From the NCBI RefSeq assembly GCF_008086045.1, contig NZ_VSEY01000023.1, forward strand, positions 153,272-217,271: 64,000 nt of DNA, written 5' to 3'. Origin of the DNA: Nonomuraea sp. PA05 (GTDB lineage: Bacteria > Actinomycetota > Actinomycetes > Streptosporangiales > Streptosporangiaceae). Position 1 is the first letter of the stretch; each line of letters begins with the position of its first letter. Made by a program: the position numbers and the translations under genes. Of this stretch, positions 27,363 through 36,195 are shown one piece after another. Below the pieces are notes generated by a model. It saw only the letters and a list, made by a program, of their open reading frames with translations, was not told the origin of the DNA and made no database searches.

Positions 27363-27550
27363 CCGACCGAGCCCTCCTGTAGACCAACCCTGTAGATCAA
27401 GATGCGTGCCTCACGGCACGACAGCCCCGTGCAGTATCAACTCTTCCGTCTCTCCGCCACTGACGCCCATGTCGTACACAGCGCACGCTGCGGGGCTGCA
27501 TTTGTGGGAAACCCCCAAAAAGCCGACTGCGCGCGAAGCGGCGGCAGACA

Positions 27551-27600
27551 GTGAAACGACCTCTACCATGCGGCGTAACCGCAGGTAGAGGTCGTTTTCG
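27551..27600 (-). terminator. Strong terminator of icd
   Basis: A 14-bp perfect stem (AAACGACCTCTACC at 27554-27567 with its complement at 27584-27597) closes a 16-base loop. It lies 10 bp past the icd stop, and the minus-strand 3' arm ends in TTT. The rest of the gap to the carboxylase start (27363-27550) shows no coding signal. Confidence 0.85.
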
Positions 27601-27607
27601 ACGGCGT

Positions 27608-28825
27608 TTAGGCCGACATCTTCTTCTTGAGGTTCTCGTCGAGAGCCGCCAGGAAGTCCTGAGTGGTGAGCCACTTGGCGTCGCCGCCGACGAGCAGCGC
27701 GAGGTCCTTGGTCATCTGACCGCCCTCGACCGTCTCGACGCAGACCTGCTCCAGCTTGTCGGCGAACTCGGTCACCGCGGGGGTGTTGTCGAGCTTGCCG
27801 CGGTGGGCCAGGCCACGGGTCCACGCGAAGATCGAGGCGATCGGGTTCGTGGAGGTGGGGTTGCCCTGCTGGTGCTGGCGGTAGTGGCGGGTCACGGTGC
27901 CGTGCGCGGCCTCGGCCTCGACGGTCTGGCCGTCGGGGGTCATCAGGACCGAGGTCATCAGGCCGAGCGAGCCGAAGCCCTGGGCGACCGTGTCGGACTG
28001 GACGTCGCCGTCGTAGTTCTTGGCGGCCCAGACGTAGCCGCCCTCCCACTTCAGCGCCGCGGCGACCATGTCGTCGATGAGGCGGTGCTCGTAGGTGAGG
28101 CCGGCCTTGTCGAACTCGTCCTTGAACTCGGTCTCGAAGACCTCGGCGAAGATGTCCTTGAAGCGGCCGTCGTAGGCCTTGAGGATCGTGTTCTTCGTGG
28201 AGAGGTAGACCGGGTAGCCGCGGTTGAGGCCGTAACGCATCGACGCGCGGGCGAAGTCGCGGATCGACTCGTCCAGGTTGTACATCGCCATCGCGATGCC
28301 GCTGCCGGGGAAGTCGTACACGTCGAGCTCGATCGGCTCGGAGCCGTCCTTGGGGGTGTACGTCAGGGTCAGCGTGCCCTCGCCGGGGATCTTCAGGTCC
28401 GTCGCGCGGTACTGGTCGCCGAAGGCGTGACGGCCGACGACGATCGGCTTGGTCCAGCCGGGAACGAGCCGCGGCACGTTCGACATGATGATCGGCTCGC
28501 GGAAGATCACGCCGCCGAGGATGTTGCGGATGGTCCCGTTGGGGGACTTCCACATCTTCTTGAGTCCGAACTCCTCGACGCGCGCCTCGTCCGGGGTGAT
28601 GGTGGCGCACTTCACACCGACGCCGTACTTCTTGATGGCGTTCGCGGCGTCGATGGTGACCTGGTCGTCCGTGGCGTCCCGGTGCTCGATGCCGAGGTCG
28701 TAGTACTTCAGGTCGACGTCGAGGTAGGGAAGGATCAGCTGGTCCTTGATGAACTGCCAGATGATCCGGGTCATCTCGTCGCCGTCAAGCTCGACGACGG
28801 GGCCCTCCACCTTGATCTTGGGCAT
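27608..28825 (-). CDS. icd: NADP-dependent isocitrate dehydrogenase
   Basis: A 405-residue isocitrate dehydrogenase of the homodimeric type found in mitochondria and many actinobacteria. It converts isocitrate to 2-oxoglutarate and CO2 with NADP. Recognisable segments are VVELDGDEMTRIIWQFIKD, KSPNGTIRNILGGVIFREPI (substrate Ser/Asn/Arg), YLSTKNTILKAYDGRFKDIF, DDMVAAALKWEGGYVWAAKNYDGDVQSD (metal aspartates), and EAAHGTVTRHYR with NPTSTNPIASIFAW for NADP. AAGGGGA precedes ATG 28825. It lies near DUF3017 and citrate synthase, a TCA cluster on one strand, and has its own strong terminator. Confidence 0.96.
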   Translation of the reverse strand: MPKIKVEGPVVELDGDEMTRIIWQFIKDQLILPYLDVDLKYYDLGIEHRDATDDQVTIDAANAIKKYGVGVKCATITPDEARVEEFGLKKMWKSPNGTIRNILGGVIFREPIIMSNVPRLVPGWTKPIVVGRHAFGDQYRATDLKIPGEGTLTLTYTPKDGSEPIELDVYDFPGSGIAMAMYNLDESIRDFARASMRYGLNRGYPVYLSTKNTILKAYDGRFKDIFAEVFETEFKDEFDKAGLTYEHRLIDDMVAAALKWEGGYVWAAKNYDGDVQSDTVAQGFGSLGLMTSVLMTPDGQTVEAEAAHGTVTRHYRQHQQGNPTSTNPIASIFAWTRGLAHRGKLDNTPAVTEFADKLEQVCVETVEGGQMTKDLALLVGGDAKWLTTQDFLAALDENLKKKMSA

Positions 28826-28878
28826 GCGAATGGTTCCCCTTCAATGAATGGATGCGTTGAGGCTATCGGACCGCCAGG

Positions 28879-29202
28879 TCACGGTGCGAAAAGGGACAGG
28901 ATGAGCGCCTTCAGCTCGTTGTTGTAAAGCAGGAGCGAGGTCAGGACCAGCACGAACCCGAACACGGACAGCGTGATGACGTCGGCCTTCTTGCTCCTCA
29001 GCGCGAGCTGCCCGCCGTACCCGGCGAAGCGCAGCGCGGCGGCGACCATGATGACGGCGCCCAGCACGAACCCGCCCCAGCGCGGGTTCACGATGACGAC
29101 CACGAGCATGCCGACGGCCGCACCCGCCAGGATCAGCGGGTACGGCCCCCAGCTCTCGCGCTTCTCAGTCCCGTGGCTCAACGTTCTTCTATCGGCTTCC
29201 AC
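28879..29202 (-). CDS. DUF3017 membrane protein
   Basis: A protein of about 107 residues with three hydrophobic segments (YPLILAGAAVGMLVVVIV, GFVLGAVIMVAAALRFAGYG, VITLSVFGFVLVLTSLLLY). It matches the actinobacterial DUF3017 family, whose function is unknown. The start is ambiguous. GTG 29202 lies inside the end of the citrate synthase gene. TTG 29181 overlaps the synthase stop as TTGA, which would couple their translation. It sits between citrate synthase and icd on the same strand. Confidence 0.75.
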   Translation of the reverse strand: MEADRRTLSHGTEKRESWGPYPLILAGAAVGMLVVVIVNPRWGGFVLGAVIMVAAALRFAGYGGQLALRSKKADVITLSVFGFVLVLTSLLLYNNELKALILSLFAP

Positions 29203-30299
29203 TTCTGGTCGGTCTCACCGATGTACTCACTGTCGGGGCGGATCAGCCTGTTGTCGGCGTGCTGCTCGATCACGTGAGCGGTCCAGCCGGACATCCGGCT
29301 GATGGAGAAGACCGGCGTGAACAGATCGGTCGGGATGCCCAGGTAGTGGTAGACCGAGGCGGCGTAGAAGTCGACGTTGGGGTAGAGACCCTTGGTCTCG
29401 AAGACGACTTCCTCCATTTCCTTGGACATCCGGTAGTACGTGTCGTCACCGCTGGATTCGCCCAGCTCCGCCGACATCCTACGCAAATGCGTGGCGCGCG
29501 GGTCCTCGGTCTTGTAGACGCGGTGACCGAAGCCCATGATCTTCTCGCCGGCGGCGAGCTTGTCGCGCACGGCCTGCGCCACGCCTCCCGGCGACAGCGA
29601 CTCCAGGGTCTTCATGACCTGCTCGTTCGCCCCGCCGTGCAGCGGGCCCTTGAGGGTGCCGATGGCGGCGACGATGGCGGAGTGCATGTCCGACAGGGTC
29701 GCGGCGCAGACGCGGGCGGCGAAGGTGGAGGCGTTCATGGTGTGGTCGGCGTGCAGGACCAGGCACTCGTCGAAGATCTCGACCTCGCGCGGGCCCGGGG
29801 TGCGGCCGGTGACCTGGAGCAGGAAGTTCGCGGCGATGCTCAGCGACGGGTCCGGCTCCGGCACGTCGGTGCCGTTGCGGGCCGCGTGGTAGCGGGCGAC
29901 GAGCAGCGGCTGCTGGGCAACCAGCCTGGCCGCCTTGCGCAGGTTGGCGTCGGGCGCGATGGAGTCCTTGTCGGGGTCGTCGGCTCCCGACAGGGAGACC
30001 AGCGAGCGCAGCGCCTCCATGGGTTTCTGTTTCTCGGCGATCTCGGCGATGTTCGCGGACACCAGGGCGCCCAGCTCCCGGCCCCGTGCCAGCTCGGCGC
30101 CGTACGCGTCGAGGTCGGAGCGGGTGGGCAGCTTGCCACGCTGGAGCAGGTGTGCGGTCTCCTCGAACGTCGCGCGGCCGGCCAGGTCGTGGATGTCGTA
30201 TCCACGGTAGAAGAGGCGACCGGCCTTTCCGTCGATGTCACTCAGCGCTGTGGACGCCGCGACGACATCGGCCAGACCTTTCGTGGGCTTGTCCGCCAT
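29178..30299 (-). CDS. citA: Citrate synthase (type CitA/PrpC-like)
   Basis: A 373-residue citrate synthase family enzyme that condenses oxaloacetate with acetyl-CoA, or possibly propionyl-CoA. Active-site segments are HADHTMNAS, GPLHGGANEQV (His in the first catalytic motif), GFGHRVYKTEDPRA (second His) and YPNVDFYAA (catalytic Asp). Length is that of the short actinobacterial synthase, without an N-terminal extension. GGAGGAAA precedes ATG 30299. The gene heads a same-strand run citA, DUF3017, icd. Discrimination from 2-methylcitrate synthase needs phylogeny, though TCA neighbours favour citrate synthase. Confidence 0.9.
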   Translation of the reverse strand: MADKPTKGLADVVAASTALSDIDGKAGRLFYRGYDIHDLAGRATFEETAHLLQRGKLPTRSDLDAYGAELARGRELGALVSANIAEIAEKQKPMEALRSLVSLSGADDPDKDSIAPDANLRKAARLVAQQPLLVARYHAARNGTDVPEPDPSLSIAANFLLQVTGRTPGPREVEIFDECLVLHADHTMNASTFAARVCAATLSDMHSAIVAAIGTLKGPLHGGANEQVMKTLESLSPGGVAQAVRDKLAAGEKIMGFGHRVYKTEDPRATHLRRMSAELGESSGDDTYYRMSKEMEEVVFETKGLYPNVDFYAASVYHYLGIPTDLFTPVFSISRMSGWTAHVIEQHADNRLIRPDSEYIGETDQKWKPIEER

Positions 30300-30480
30300 G
30301 AGTGTTTCCTCCGCTTATCTTCGCCCGAAGTCTACCCGTGAGCAGGCAAAACCGACCGCAAAGGTCCAGACCAATTTCACGTCGGATTCTCCTTTCGGCA
30401 AAGGAGATTCCGCATCCCCTCGGTTGGGTAAGCCGGAGCTGTAGTAATAGTTACGGCGGGCTACCTGGGGAGGAACTGCC

Positions 30481-31128
30481 GTGGAGGGGCCGTTCATACG
30501 CATCGAGGACACTGGCGAGGTGGTCCCGTTGCGCCCCGAGATCACGACGGTCGGAAGGGGCCGGGGTGTAGACATCCGGCTCACCGACCCCAGCGTGTCT
30601 CGACTCCATGCCGAGTTCGTCAGACGAGGACCCTACCTGTACGTGGTGGACCTGGGCTTGTCCAGGAACGGCACGCGGGTGAACGGCAGGCCGATCGCCC
30701 GGAGGGTTCTTGACGACGGCGACGTCGTCTCCTTTGGCGCGGCGCGGGGTCGCATCGGTGGAGTCCCCCGAGAGGACTTCACCCCCGAGGTCGAGCTGCG
30801 CAGGGCGGCGGCGCCCGAGCTGACCAGGCGCGAGGTCGATGTGCTGACCTCGCTCTGCAGGCCGGCGCTGTCGGACGAGGCGTTCGTCGCTCCGGCGACC
30901 GCTCGCGAGATCGCCGACGACCTGGTCGTGACGGAGGCCGCGGTGAAGCAGCATCTGCTGCGGCTCTACCAGAAGTTCAGGATCCCGGAGGGCACCAACC
31001 GGCGCACCCGGCTGGCCAACGAGGTCGTGGCGCTCGGTCTGGTGCGCCCGACCCCTGTGGTCCCGCCACAGCGGGCGTCGGGCAACTCGGCCGAGCAGCC
31101 TTCGGCGGCCGGGCGCAGGGCGTCTTAA
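30481..31128 (+). CDS. FHA domain protein with C-terminal helix-turn-helix
   Basis: A 215-residue cytoplasmic protein. Residues ~20-75 form a forkhead-associated phosphothreonine-binding domain: TTVGRGRGVDIRLTDPSVSRLHAEF with the key Arg, Ser and His, then DLGLSRNGTRVNGRPI. Residues ~105-170 read ELTRREVDVLTSLCRP, then ATAREIADDLVVTEAAVKQH and LLRLYQKFRI, a LuxR/GerE-like helix-turn-helix. A protein that binds a phosphorylated partner and probably DNA would link a Ser/Thr kinase to transcription; the kinase fusion at 16309 is one candidate partner, by inference only. GTG 30481 follows GGGAGGA. It is divergent from citrate synthase across 181 bp. Confidence 0.85.
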   Translation: MEGPFIRIEDTGEVVPLRPEITTVGRGRGVDIRLTDPSVSRLHAEFVRRGPYLYVVDLGLSRNGTRVNGRPIARRVLDDGDVVSFGAARGRIGGVPREDFTPEVELRRAAAPELTRREVDVLTSLCRPALSDEAFVAPATAREIADDLVVTEAAVKQHLLRLYQKFRIPEGTNRRTRLANEVVALGLVRPTPVVPPQRASGNSAEQPSAAGRRAS

Positions 31129-31196
31129 CAGGGATTCTGAGTTCGCGACCGGGGCTACGGCGAGGGGTTCCGGCAGCGTCGGACCCCGAGCCCCCA

Positions 31197-31218
31197 CCGT
31201 GCCGGTGAAACGGCACGG
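31197..31218. terminator. Hairpin between convergent FHA and glycosyl hydrolase genes
   Basis: CCGTGCCG (31197-31204) pairs with CGGCACGG (31211-31218) with loop GTGAAA. It lies in the 218-bp gap between the two convergent genes. I see no other feature in that gap. Confidence 0.6.
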
Positions 31219-31346
31219 ATTCGAGCAGCGGTGACCGTCCGAAAGGGCGTGTACGCCGGGCTCGTCGCCGGTCAGGAAAACGGCCAGCGACGCGCGCAGG
31301 CGTAGCACGCCCTCACTTCAACTCAGTTCAATCCGGGCAGCACCCC

Positions 31347-32879
31347 TCAGATCGCCCGGAACCCGTTGCTCGGCTTGCTGGTCCGGTTGGCCCGGTCCAC
31401 CGCCACGGCGTAGTAGTGGTCGCCACGCTCGCCGTCGGGGTCGGTCCAGCGGATCTGCCGGTCGCCTGGCACGATCGCGACGAGGTTGCGCGCATCGGCG
31501 AAGGCGCTGGCGGAGTGCGCGTGCCGGTCGAAGCGGTAGATGGCGAACAGGAACGGCTCGTCCCTGCCTGTGGCCACCGCCCGCACCTCGACCCCGCCGG
31601 AGCGGCGCTTGGCGTAGGCCAGCACCGGCCGCCTCGGCGGCTCCCCGTTCGCCAGCCTGGGCAGCACGGGCGCGAGCGCGGGCCGCTGGTAGTGGTCGTT
31701 GACGGCCGTGGAGATGGACCCGATCCTGTCCACCTTGACGTCGTTGGCGTTGTACCAGATGTCGCCGCCGATCTCGGGGTGCTCGCGGTTGAGCGTGAGA
31801 TGCCTGGACAGCTCGTCCGGCACCTGCCACTCGGCCGCCTGCGCGGGGTCGCCCGCCTTGTACGCGGCCTGCCCGATCCACAGCAGCGTGCTGGTGCCGC
31901 TCGCCACGTCCGACCACCAGGGCACGAGCTTGGAGTAGTCGGCCGGCGGCTGCCCGATGTACCAGTAGAGCTGCGGCGCGATGTAGTCCAGCCAGCCCTT
32001 CTTGACCCAGCCGCGGGTGTCGGCGTGCAGGTTGTCGTACGACTGACCGCCGTTGGTCTCCGAGCCGAGCGGGTCGGTGGCCTTGTTGCGCCAGATGCCG
32101 GACGGGCTGATGCCCCAGGCGATCTCCGGCTTGGCGGCCAGCACGCGTTGCTGCATCTCCTGCACCATGAGGTCGACGTTGTTGCGCCGCCAGGAGGCCA
32201 GGTCGGGGAAGCCCGCGCCGTACTTGGCGAACTCCTCGGCGTCGTCGAAGGCCGTGGTGTTGGTCGGGTAGAAGTAGTCGTCGAAGTGCAGGCCGTCGAT
32301 GTCGTAGCGGGTGACCGCGTCCATCATCGCGTCCTGGCAGAACTTGCGGACCTCGGGCATGCCCGGGTTGTAGTAGAGCTTGCCGCCGAACGGCAGGATC
32401 CAGTCGGGGTGCTGACGGCCGGGGTGGTCGGGGTGCAGCTTGGCGGGGTCGGCCTGCATCGAGACGCGGTACGGGTTGAACCAGGCGTGGAAGGCCAGGC
32501 CGCGCTTGTGCGTCTCCTCCACGGCGAACCCGAGCGGGTCGTAGCCGGGGTCCTGCCCCTGGGTGCCGGTCAGGTACTGCGACCACGGCTCGTACGGTGA
32601 CGGCCAGAACGCGTCGGCGGTCGGCCTGATCTGCACGAACACCGAGTTGAGCTTCCTCTGGACGGCCACGTCCAGCCAGGCGAGGTACTCGGCCTTCTGC
32701 TCGTCGGCGCTCAGCCCGGGCTTGGACGGCCAGTTGATGTTGACCACGGAAGCGATCCACATGCCCCGCATCTGCCGTAACGGCGGCACGTAGCCGGCTT
32801 CTGCGAAGGCGGGCAGCGGGACGGCGGAAGCGGCGGCGGCGAGGGCGAGACCCTTCAGGAGAGTCCTTCTGCTGGGCAT
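31347..32879 (-). CDS. Family 10-like glycosyl hydrolase (GHL10), exported
   Basis: A 510-residue exported enzyme. A twin-arginine-like signal (SRRTLLKGLALAAAASAVPLPAFA) precedes a GHL10 / YngK-type TIM-barrel domain starting at RQMRGMWIASVVNINWPS. Typical segments are FVQIRPTADAFWPS, GLAFHAWFNPYRV, YNPGMPEVRKF and YDIDGLHFDDYFYP. A C-terminal beta domain (from about PRRPVLAYAKRRSGGVEVRAV) resembles fibronectin type III and probably binds carbohydrate. Members act on envelope glycans, possibly denuded peptidoglycan. It is divergent from the nagZ-like gene, so a role in cell-wall turnover is plausible. Confidence 0.87.
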   Translation of the reverse strand: MPSRRTLLKGLALAAAASAVPLPAFAEAGYVPPLRQMRGMWIASVVNINWPSKPGLSADEQKAEYLAWLDVAVQRKLNSVFVQIRPTADAFWPSPYEPWSQYLTGTQGQDPGYDPLGFAVEETHKRGLAFHAWFNPYRVSMQADPAKLHPDHPGRQHPDWILPFGGKLYYNPGMPEVRKFCQDAMMDAVTRYDIDGLHFDDYFYPTNTTAFDDAEEFAKYGAGFPDLASWRRNNVDLMVQEMQQRVLAAKPEIAWGISPSGIWRNKATDPLGSETNGGQSYDNLHADTRGWVKKGWLDYIAPQLYWYIGQPPADYSKLVPWWSDVASGTSTLLWIGQAAYKAGDPAQAAEWQVPDELSRHLTLNREHPEIGGDIWYNANDVKVDRIGSISTAVNDHYQRPALAPVLPRLANGEPPRRPVLAYAKRRSGGVEVRAVATGRDEPFLFAIYRFDRHAHSASAFADARNLVAIVPGDRQIRWTDPDGERGDHYYAVAVDRANRTSKPSNGFRAI

Positions 32880-32960
32880 GGGGGGTGGCCTCTCGGAAGT
32901 GGTTGTGTCGAGGCCGACGATGACAGAAAATTACCTTCAGATCAACAACCGTGAAGGAAA

Positions 32961-34397
32961 ATGCCGATGAGCCGTGACCTGTGCAGACTGGCGATGACGG
33001 TGCTGCATCCGGGGTTCGACGGGACCTCCGCCCCCGACTGGCTGCGCCGCGCGCTGGGAGAGGGTCTCGGCGGCGTCGTGCTGTTCGCGCGCAACGTCGT
33101 CAACCCCCGGCTCGTACGGGAGCTGCGCGCCGAGCACCCCGGCACCGTGATCGCCATCGACGAGGAGGGCGGCACCGTCACCCGGCTGGAGGTCATGGCC
33201 GGCAGCTCCTTCCCCGGCAACCGGGCACTGGGCGTCGTGGACGACGTGGCGCTCACCGAGCAGGTGGGCCGCCAGATCGGCCGGATGCTCGCGGATCTCG
33301 ACATCACGCTCGACTACGCGCCCTCCGCCGACGTGAACGCCAACCCCGCCAACCCGGTCATCGGCGTGCGCTCGTTCGGCCCAGAACCGGACCTCGTCGC
33401 CCGCCACACCGTCGCCTACGTGCGCGGCGTGCAGGGCGCGGGCGTGGCGGCCTGCGCCAAGCACTTCCCCGGCCACGGCGACACCGTCACCGACTCCCAC
33501 CTGGCGCTGCCCACCGTGCACGCCTCGCGCGAGGTGCTCGCCGAGCGCGACCTGCCGCCGTTCCGGGCCGCGATCGACGCCGGGGTGCGCTCGATCATGT
33601 CCGGCCACCTGCTCGTGCCCGCGCTCGATCCGTCGATGCCGGCGACGCTCAGCCGTACCGTCCTGACCGAACTCCTGAGGGGCGAGCTCGGATTCGACGG
33701 GATGCTCGTCACCGACGCGATCGAGATGCGGGCGGTGGCCGCCATGTTCGGCCCCGGCGAGATCGCGGTGCGCGCGATCGCCGCCGGCGTGGACGCCATC
33801 TGCGTCGGCCTGACCACCGAGGACGGGCTGCGCGAGCTGCGCGACGCGCTCGTGGACGCCGTCCGCGACGGCAGGCTGCCCGAGGAGCGGCTGGCCGAGG
33901 CCGCCGCGCGGGTGAGCGCGCTGTCCGGCTGGTACGACGGGCAGTCCCGCGCCAGGGCCGAGGCGCACGACGACCTCGACGAGGGCGTCGGCCTGCGGGC
34001 CGCCCGCAGGGCGCTGACCACGTCGGGGGCCGCCGGGCTGGACCGGGCGCCGCTGGTCGTCGAGATCAACACCCGGCTCAACCAGGCCGTGGACCCCGCC
34101 ACGCAGACCGGCGTCACCGCCGCGCTGGCCGCCCTCCTGCCGAACACCGGCAGCGTCCGGCTGGGCCCCGACGGCGAGCTGCCCGTCTTCGACGAGCGGC
34201 CGGTCGTGCTGGTGGTGCACGACGCCGCCCGGCACCCCTGGGTCCGCGACACCGTGGCCAAGGCGCTGGCCGTCCGGCCCGACGCGATCATCGTGGACAC
34301 CGGCGTCCCGGCCCCGCCACCGGGCGCCACGCACGTCGCCACGCACGGCATCTCCAGGGTCTCCGCGCTGGCCGCCGCCGAATGGCTGGTCGCATGA
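32961..34397 (+). CDS. nagZ: Beta-N-acetylglucosaminidase (glycoside hydrolase family 3, NagZ-like)
   Basis: A 478-residue GH3 enzyme that releases N-acetylglucosamine from muropeptides or chitin fragments. Motifs are GVVLFARNV, IAIDEEGGTVTRLE, YAPSADVNANPANPVIGVRSFG, the NagZ signature KHFPGHGDTVTDSHL (Asp/His acid-base pair) and the nucleophile Asp in MLVTDAIEM. A C-terminal alpha/beta domain follows, making it longer than Gram-negative NagZ. There is no clear signal peptide, so it is probably cytoplasmic and used in recycling. GAAGGAAA precedes ATG 32961; ATG 32967 is possible. Its stop overlaps the RpiR regulator start (ATGA), so the two form an operon. Confidence 0.9.
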   Translation: MPMSRDLCRLAMTVLHPGFDGTSAPDWLRRALGEGLGGVVLFARNVVNPRLVRELRAEHPGTVIAIDEEGGTVTRLEVMAGSSFPGNRALGVVDDVALTEQVGRQIGRMLADLDITLDYAPSADVNANPANPVIGVRSFGPEPDLVARHTVAYVRGVQGAGVAACAKHFPGHGDTVTDSHLALPTVHASREVLAERDLPPFRAAIDAGVRSIMSGHLLVPALDPSMPATLSRTVLTELLRGELGFDGMLVTDAIEMRAVAAMFGPGEIAVRAIAAGVDAICVGLTTEDGLRELRDALVDAVRDGRLPEERLAEAAARVSALSGWYDGQSRARAEAHDDLDEGVGLRAARRALTTSGAAGLDRAPLVVEINTRLNQAVDPATQTGVTAALAALLPNTGSVRLGPDGELPVFDERPVVLVVHDAARHPWVRDTVAKALAVRPDAIIVDTGVPAPPPGATHVATHGISRVSALAAAEWLVA

Positions 34398-35254
34398 GCG
34401 CCGAACCGGCGAACCCGGTCGCGGCCGTACGCGCCGTGCTGCCCTCGCTCACCCCGGCGGCCCAGTCGATCGCCCGCCTCATCCTGGACGACCCCGGGCT
34501 GGTCGTGCGCAGCACGATCACCGAGTTCAGCGCCGTGTCCGGGACGAGCGAGGCGACGATCGTGCGCACGGCGCGGGCGCTGGGCTTCACCGGCTACTCG
34601 CAGCTCCGCTTCGCGCTGGCCGCGGCCGTGGCCAAGGAGCCGGAGCGGCTGGTGCCCGGCGACCTCGGGCCCGACGACCCGCTGACGGACGTGATCGCCA
34701 AGGTGGCGCGGGCCGAGTCGGAGGCGCTGGCCGACACCGCCGCCCAGCTCGACCCCGACCAGCTCGGCGAGGTCGTGACCGCGATCTCCGAGGCGCGGCG
34801 GGTGGACGTGTACGGCGTGGCGGCCTCGGGGCTGGTGGCGGCCGACATGTCGCAGAAACTGCTGCGGATCGGGCTGTCCAGCCACCCGTTCAGCGACGCC
34901 CACCTGGCGCTGACCAGCGCGGCGCTGCTGAAGACGGGCGATGTGGCCGTCGCGATCAGCTGCACAGGAGAGACGCCCGACGTGCTGGTGCCCGCCCGGA
35001 CGGCGGCCGCGGCGGGGGCGATGGTGGTGGGCATCACGAACAATCCCCGGTCGTCGCTGGCCGAGCTGGCGGATCACACACTGGTGTCCGCGGGGCGGGA
35101 GACGGCGTTCCGGCCGGGGGCACTGGCCAGCCGGATCAGCCAGCTGCTGATCGTGGACTGCATCTTCGTGGGGCTCGCCCAGCGGCGCTACGAAACGGCC
35201 GACGCGGCGATCCGCGCCACCCGGCTGGCCACGGACCGCTACCGTGCCCGCTGA
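34394..35254 (+). CDS. MurR/RpiR family transcriptional regulator
   Basis: A 286-residue regulator with an N-terminal RpiR helix-turn-helix (ITEFSAVSGTSEATIVRTARALGFTGYSQLRFAL) and a C-terminal SIS sugar-phosphate-binding domain (RRVDVYGVAASGLVAADMSQKLLRIG, GDVAVAISCTGETPDVL). Such proteins sense phosphorylated amino sugars such as MurNAc-6-phosphate. Translational coupling to the nagZ-like gene supports control of amino-sugar or peptidoglycan recycling. The start is ATG 34394 at the ATGA overlap. Confidence 0.92.
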   Translation: MSAEPANPVAAVRAVLPSLTPAAQSIARLILDDPGLVVRSTITEFSAVSGTSEATIVRTARALGFTGYSQLRFALAAAVAKEPERLVPGDLGPDDPLTDVIAKVARAESEALADTAAQLDPDQLGEVVTAISEARRVDVYGVAASGLVAADMSQKLLRIGLSSHPFSDAHLALTSAALLKTGDVAVAISCTGETPDVLVPARTAAAAGAMVVGITNNPRSSLAELADHTLVSAGRETAFRPGALASRISQLLIVDCIFVGLAQRRYETADAAIRATRLATDRYRAR

Positions 35255-35322
35255 CCCGCCCACCCCGAGGTGGCCGCGATCTGAGGTGCAGGTCCTGAGT
35301 GAAGAGGGCAGGTGGGCGGTGA

Positions 35323-36093
35323 TCAGGCGCGGGTGGGGGACAGCGAGGCGAGGTCGGCCTCGATCCGGCCCGCCGTGGCCAGCAGCGGCGGCAGCAGGTC
35401 GCGCTCGGCGGCCTGCAAGCTCGTCCGGGTGGCGTGCGTCGAGACGTTGACCGCCGCCACCGTCCGTCCCGTCCGGTCCCTGATCGGGGCGGCGATCGAG
35501 CGCAACCCCTCCTCCAGCTCCTGGTCCACCATCGCCCACCCGCGCTCCCGCACCCCGTCCAGCTCCGCCCGTAACGCCGCGGGCAGCACGATCGTGCGGG
35601 AGGTGAGCCGCCGCGGGCAGACCCGCGACAGGTACGACTCCAGCTCCTCCCCGGGCAGCGCCGCCAGCAGCACCCGCCCCATCGACGTGCAGTAGGCCGG
35701 GAACCGGGTGCCGATGCTGATGCTCACGCGCATGATCCGCGCCGTGGCCACCCGCGCCACGTACACCACGTCCTCCCCGTCGAGCACCGCCACCGAGGCC
35801 GACTCGCGCACCTCGGCGGCCAGCCGTTCGAGGTGCGGGTCGGCCACCTCGGGCAGCGACAGGCTGGACAGGTAGGCGTAGCCCAGCTCCAGCACGCGCG
35901 GCGTCAGGGCGAACAGCCGCCCGTCGGCGCGCACGTACCCGAGATCGGTCAGCGTGATGAGGAACCGTCTGGCCGCCGCCCTGCTGAGCCCGGTCGCGCG
36001 GGCCACCTGGCTGAGCGTGAGCTCGGGCTCGGCGGCGCTGAACGCCCGGATCACCGCGAGCCCGCGGGCCAGCGACTGCACATGATCGACCAT
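35323..36093 (-). CDS. IclR family transcriptional regulator (PcaR-like)
   Basis: A 256-residue IclR-type regulator. The winged helix-turn-helix is LTLSQVARATGLSRAAARRFLITLTDLGYV. The effector domain contains SVAVLDGEDVVYVARVATAR and RFPAYCTSMGRVLLAALP, the latter typical of the PcaR/PcaU/PobR group that senses aromatic acids. AAGGGGATC precedes ATG 36093, which is preferred over ATG 36192. It is divergent from the ABC transporter / decarboxylase operon, and an inverted repeat lies downstream of a promoter-like sequence in the shared gap. It probably controls that operon in response to an aromatic or keto-acid effector. Confidence 0.9.
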   Translation of the reverse strand: MVDHVQSLARGLAVIRAFSAAEPELTLSQVARATGLSRAAARRFLITLTDLGYVRADGRLFALTPRVLELGYAYLSSLSLPEVADPHLERLAAEVRESASVAVLDGEDVVYVARVATARIMRVSISIGTRFPAYCTSMGRVLLAALPGEELESYLSRVCPRRLTSRTIVLPAALRAELDGVRERGWAMVDQELEEGLRSIAAPIRDRTGRTVAAVNVSTHATRTSLQAAERDLLPPLLATAGRIEADLASLSPTRA

Positions 36094-36103
36094 GGTGATC
36101 CCC

Positions 36104-36183
36104 TTGACAGGAGCCGACAAAGGCGTAGCTTCCGCGATACGGGGTTGTTCGAGCAGAGAATACCTGTGCGCATCGCGAACAAC
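36104..36183 (+). promoter_or_regulatory. Promoter and IclR-type operator of the ABC/decarboxylase operon
   Basis: TTGACA (36104-36109) and TAGCTT (36126-36131) are spaced 16 bp and form a sigma-70-like promoter reading toward the operon. Downstream, GTTGTTCG (36144-36151) and CGAACAAC (36176-36183) form an 8-bp inverted repeat with a 24-bp centre, a likely repressor site for the divergent IclR protein. Confidence 0.6.
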
Positions 36184-36195
36184 TAGGAGCAAGCC

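Noticed and set aside
22005..27395. Plus-strand open frame of 1796 codons opposite the carboxylase gene
   Set aside because: It is the antisense shadow of a GC-rich gene. Its translation is Arg/Gly/Val/Gln-rich with no domain, and the minus strand encodes intact carboxylase domains throughout.
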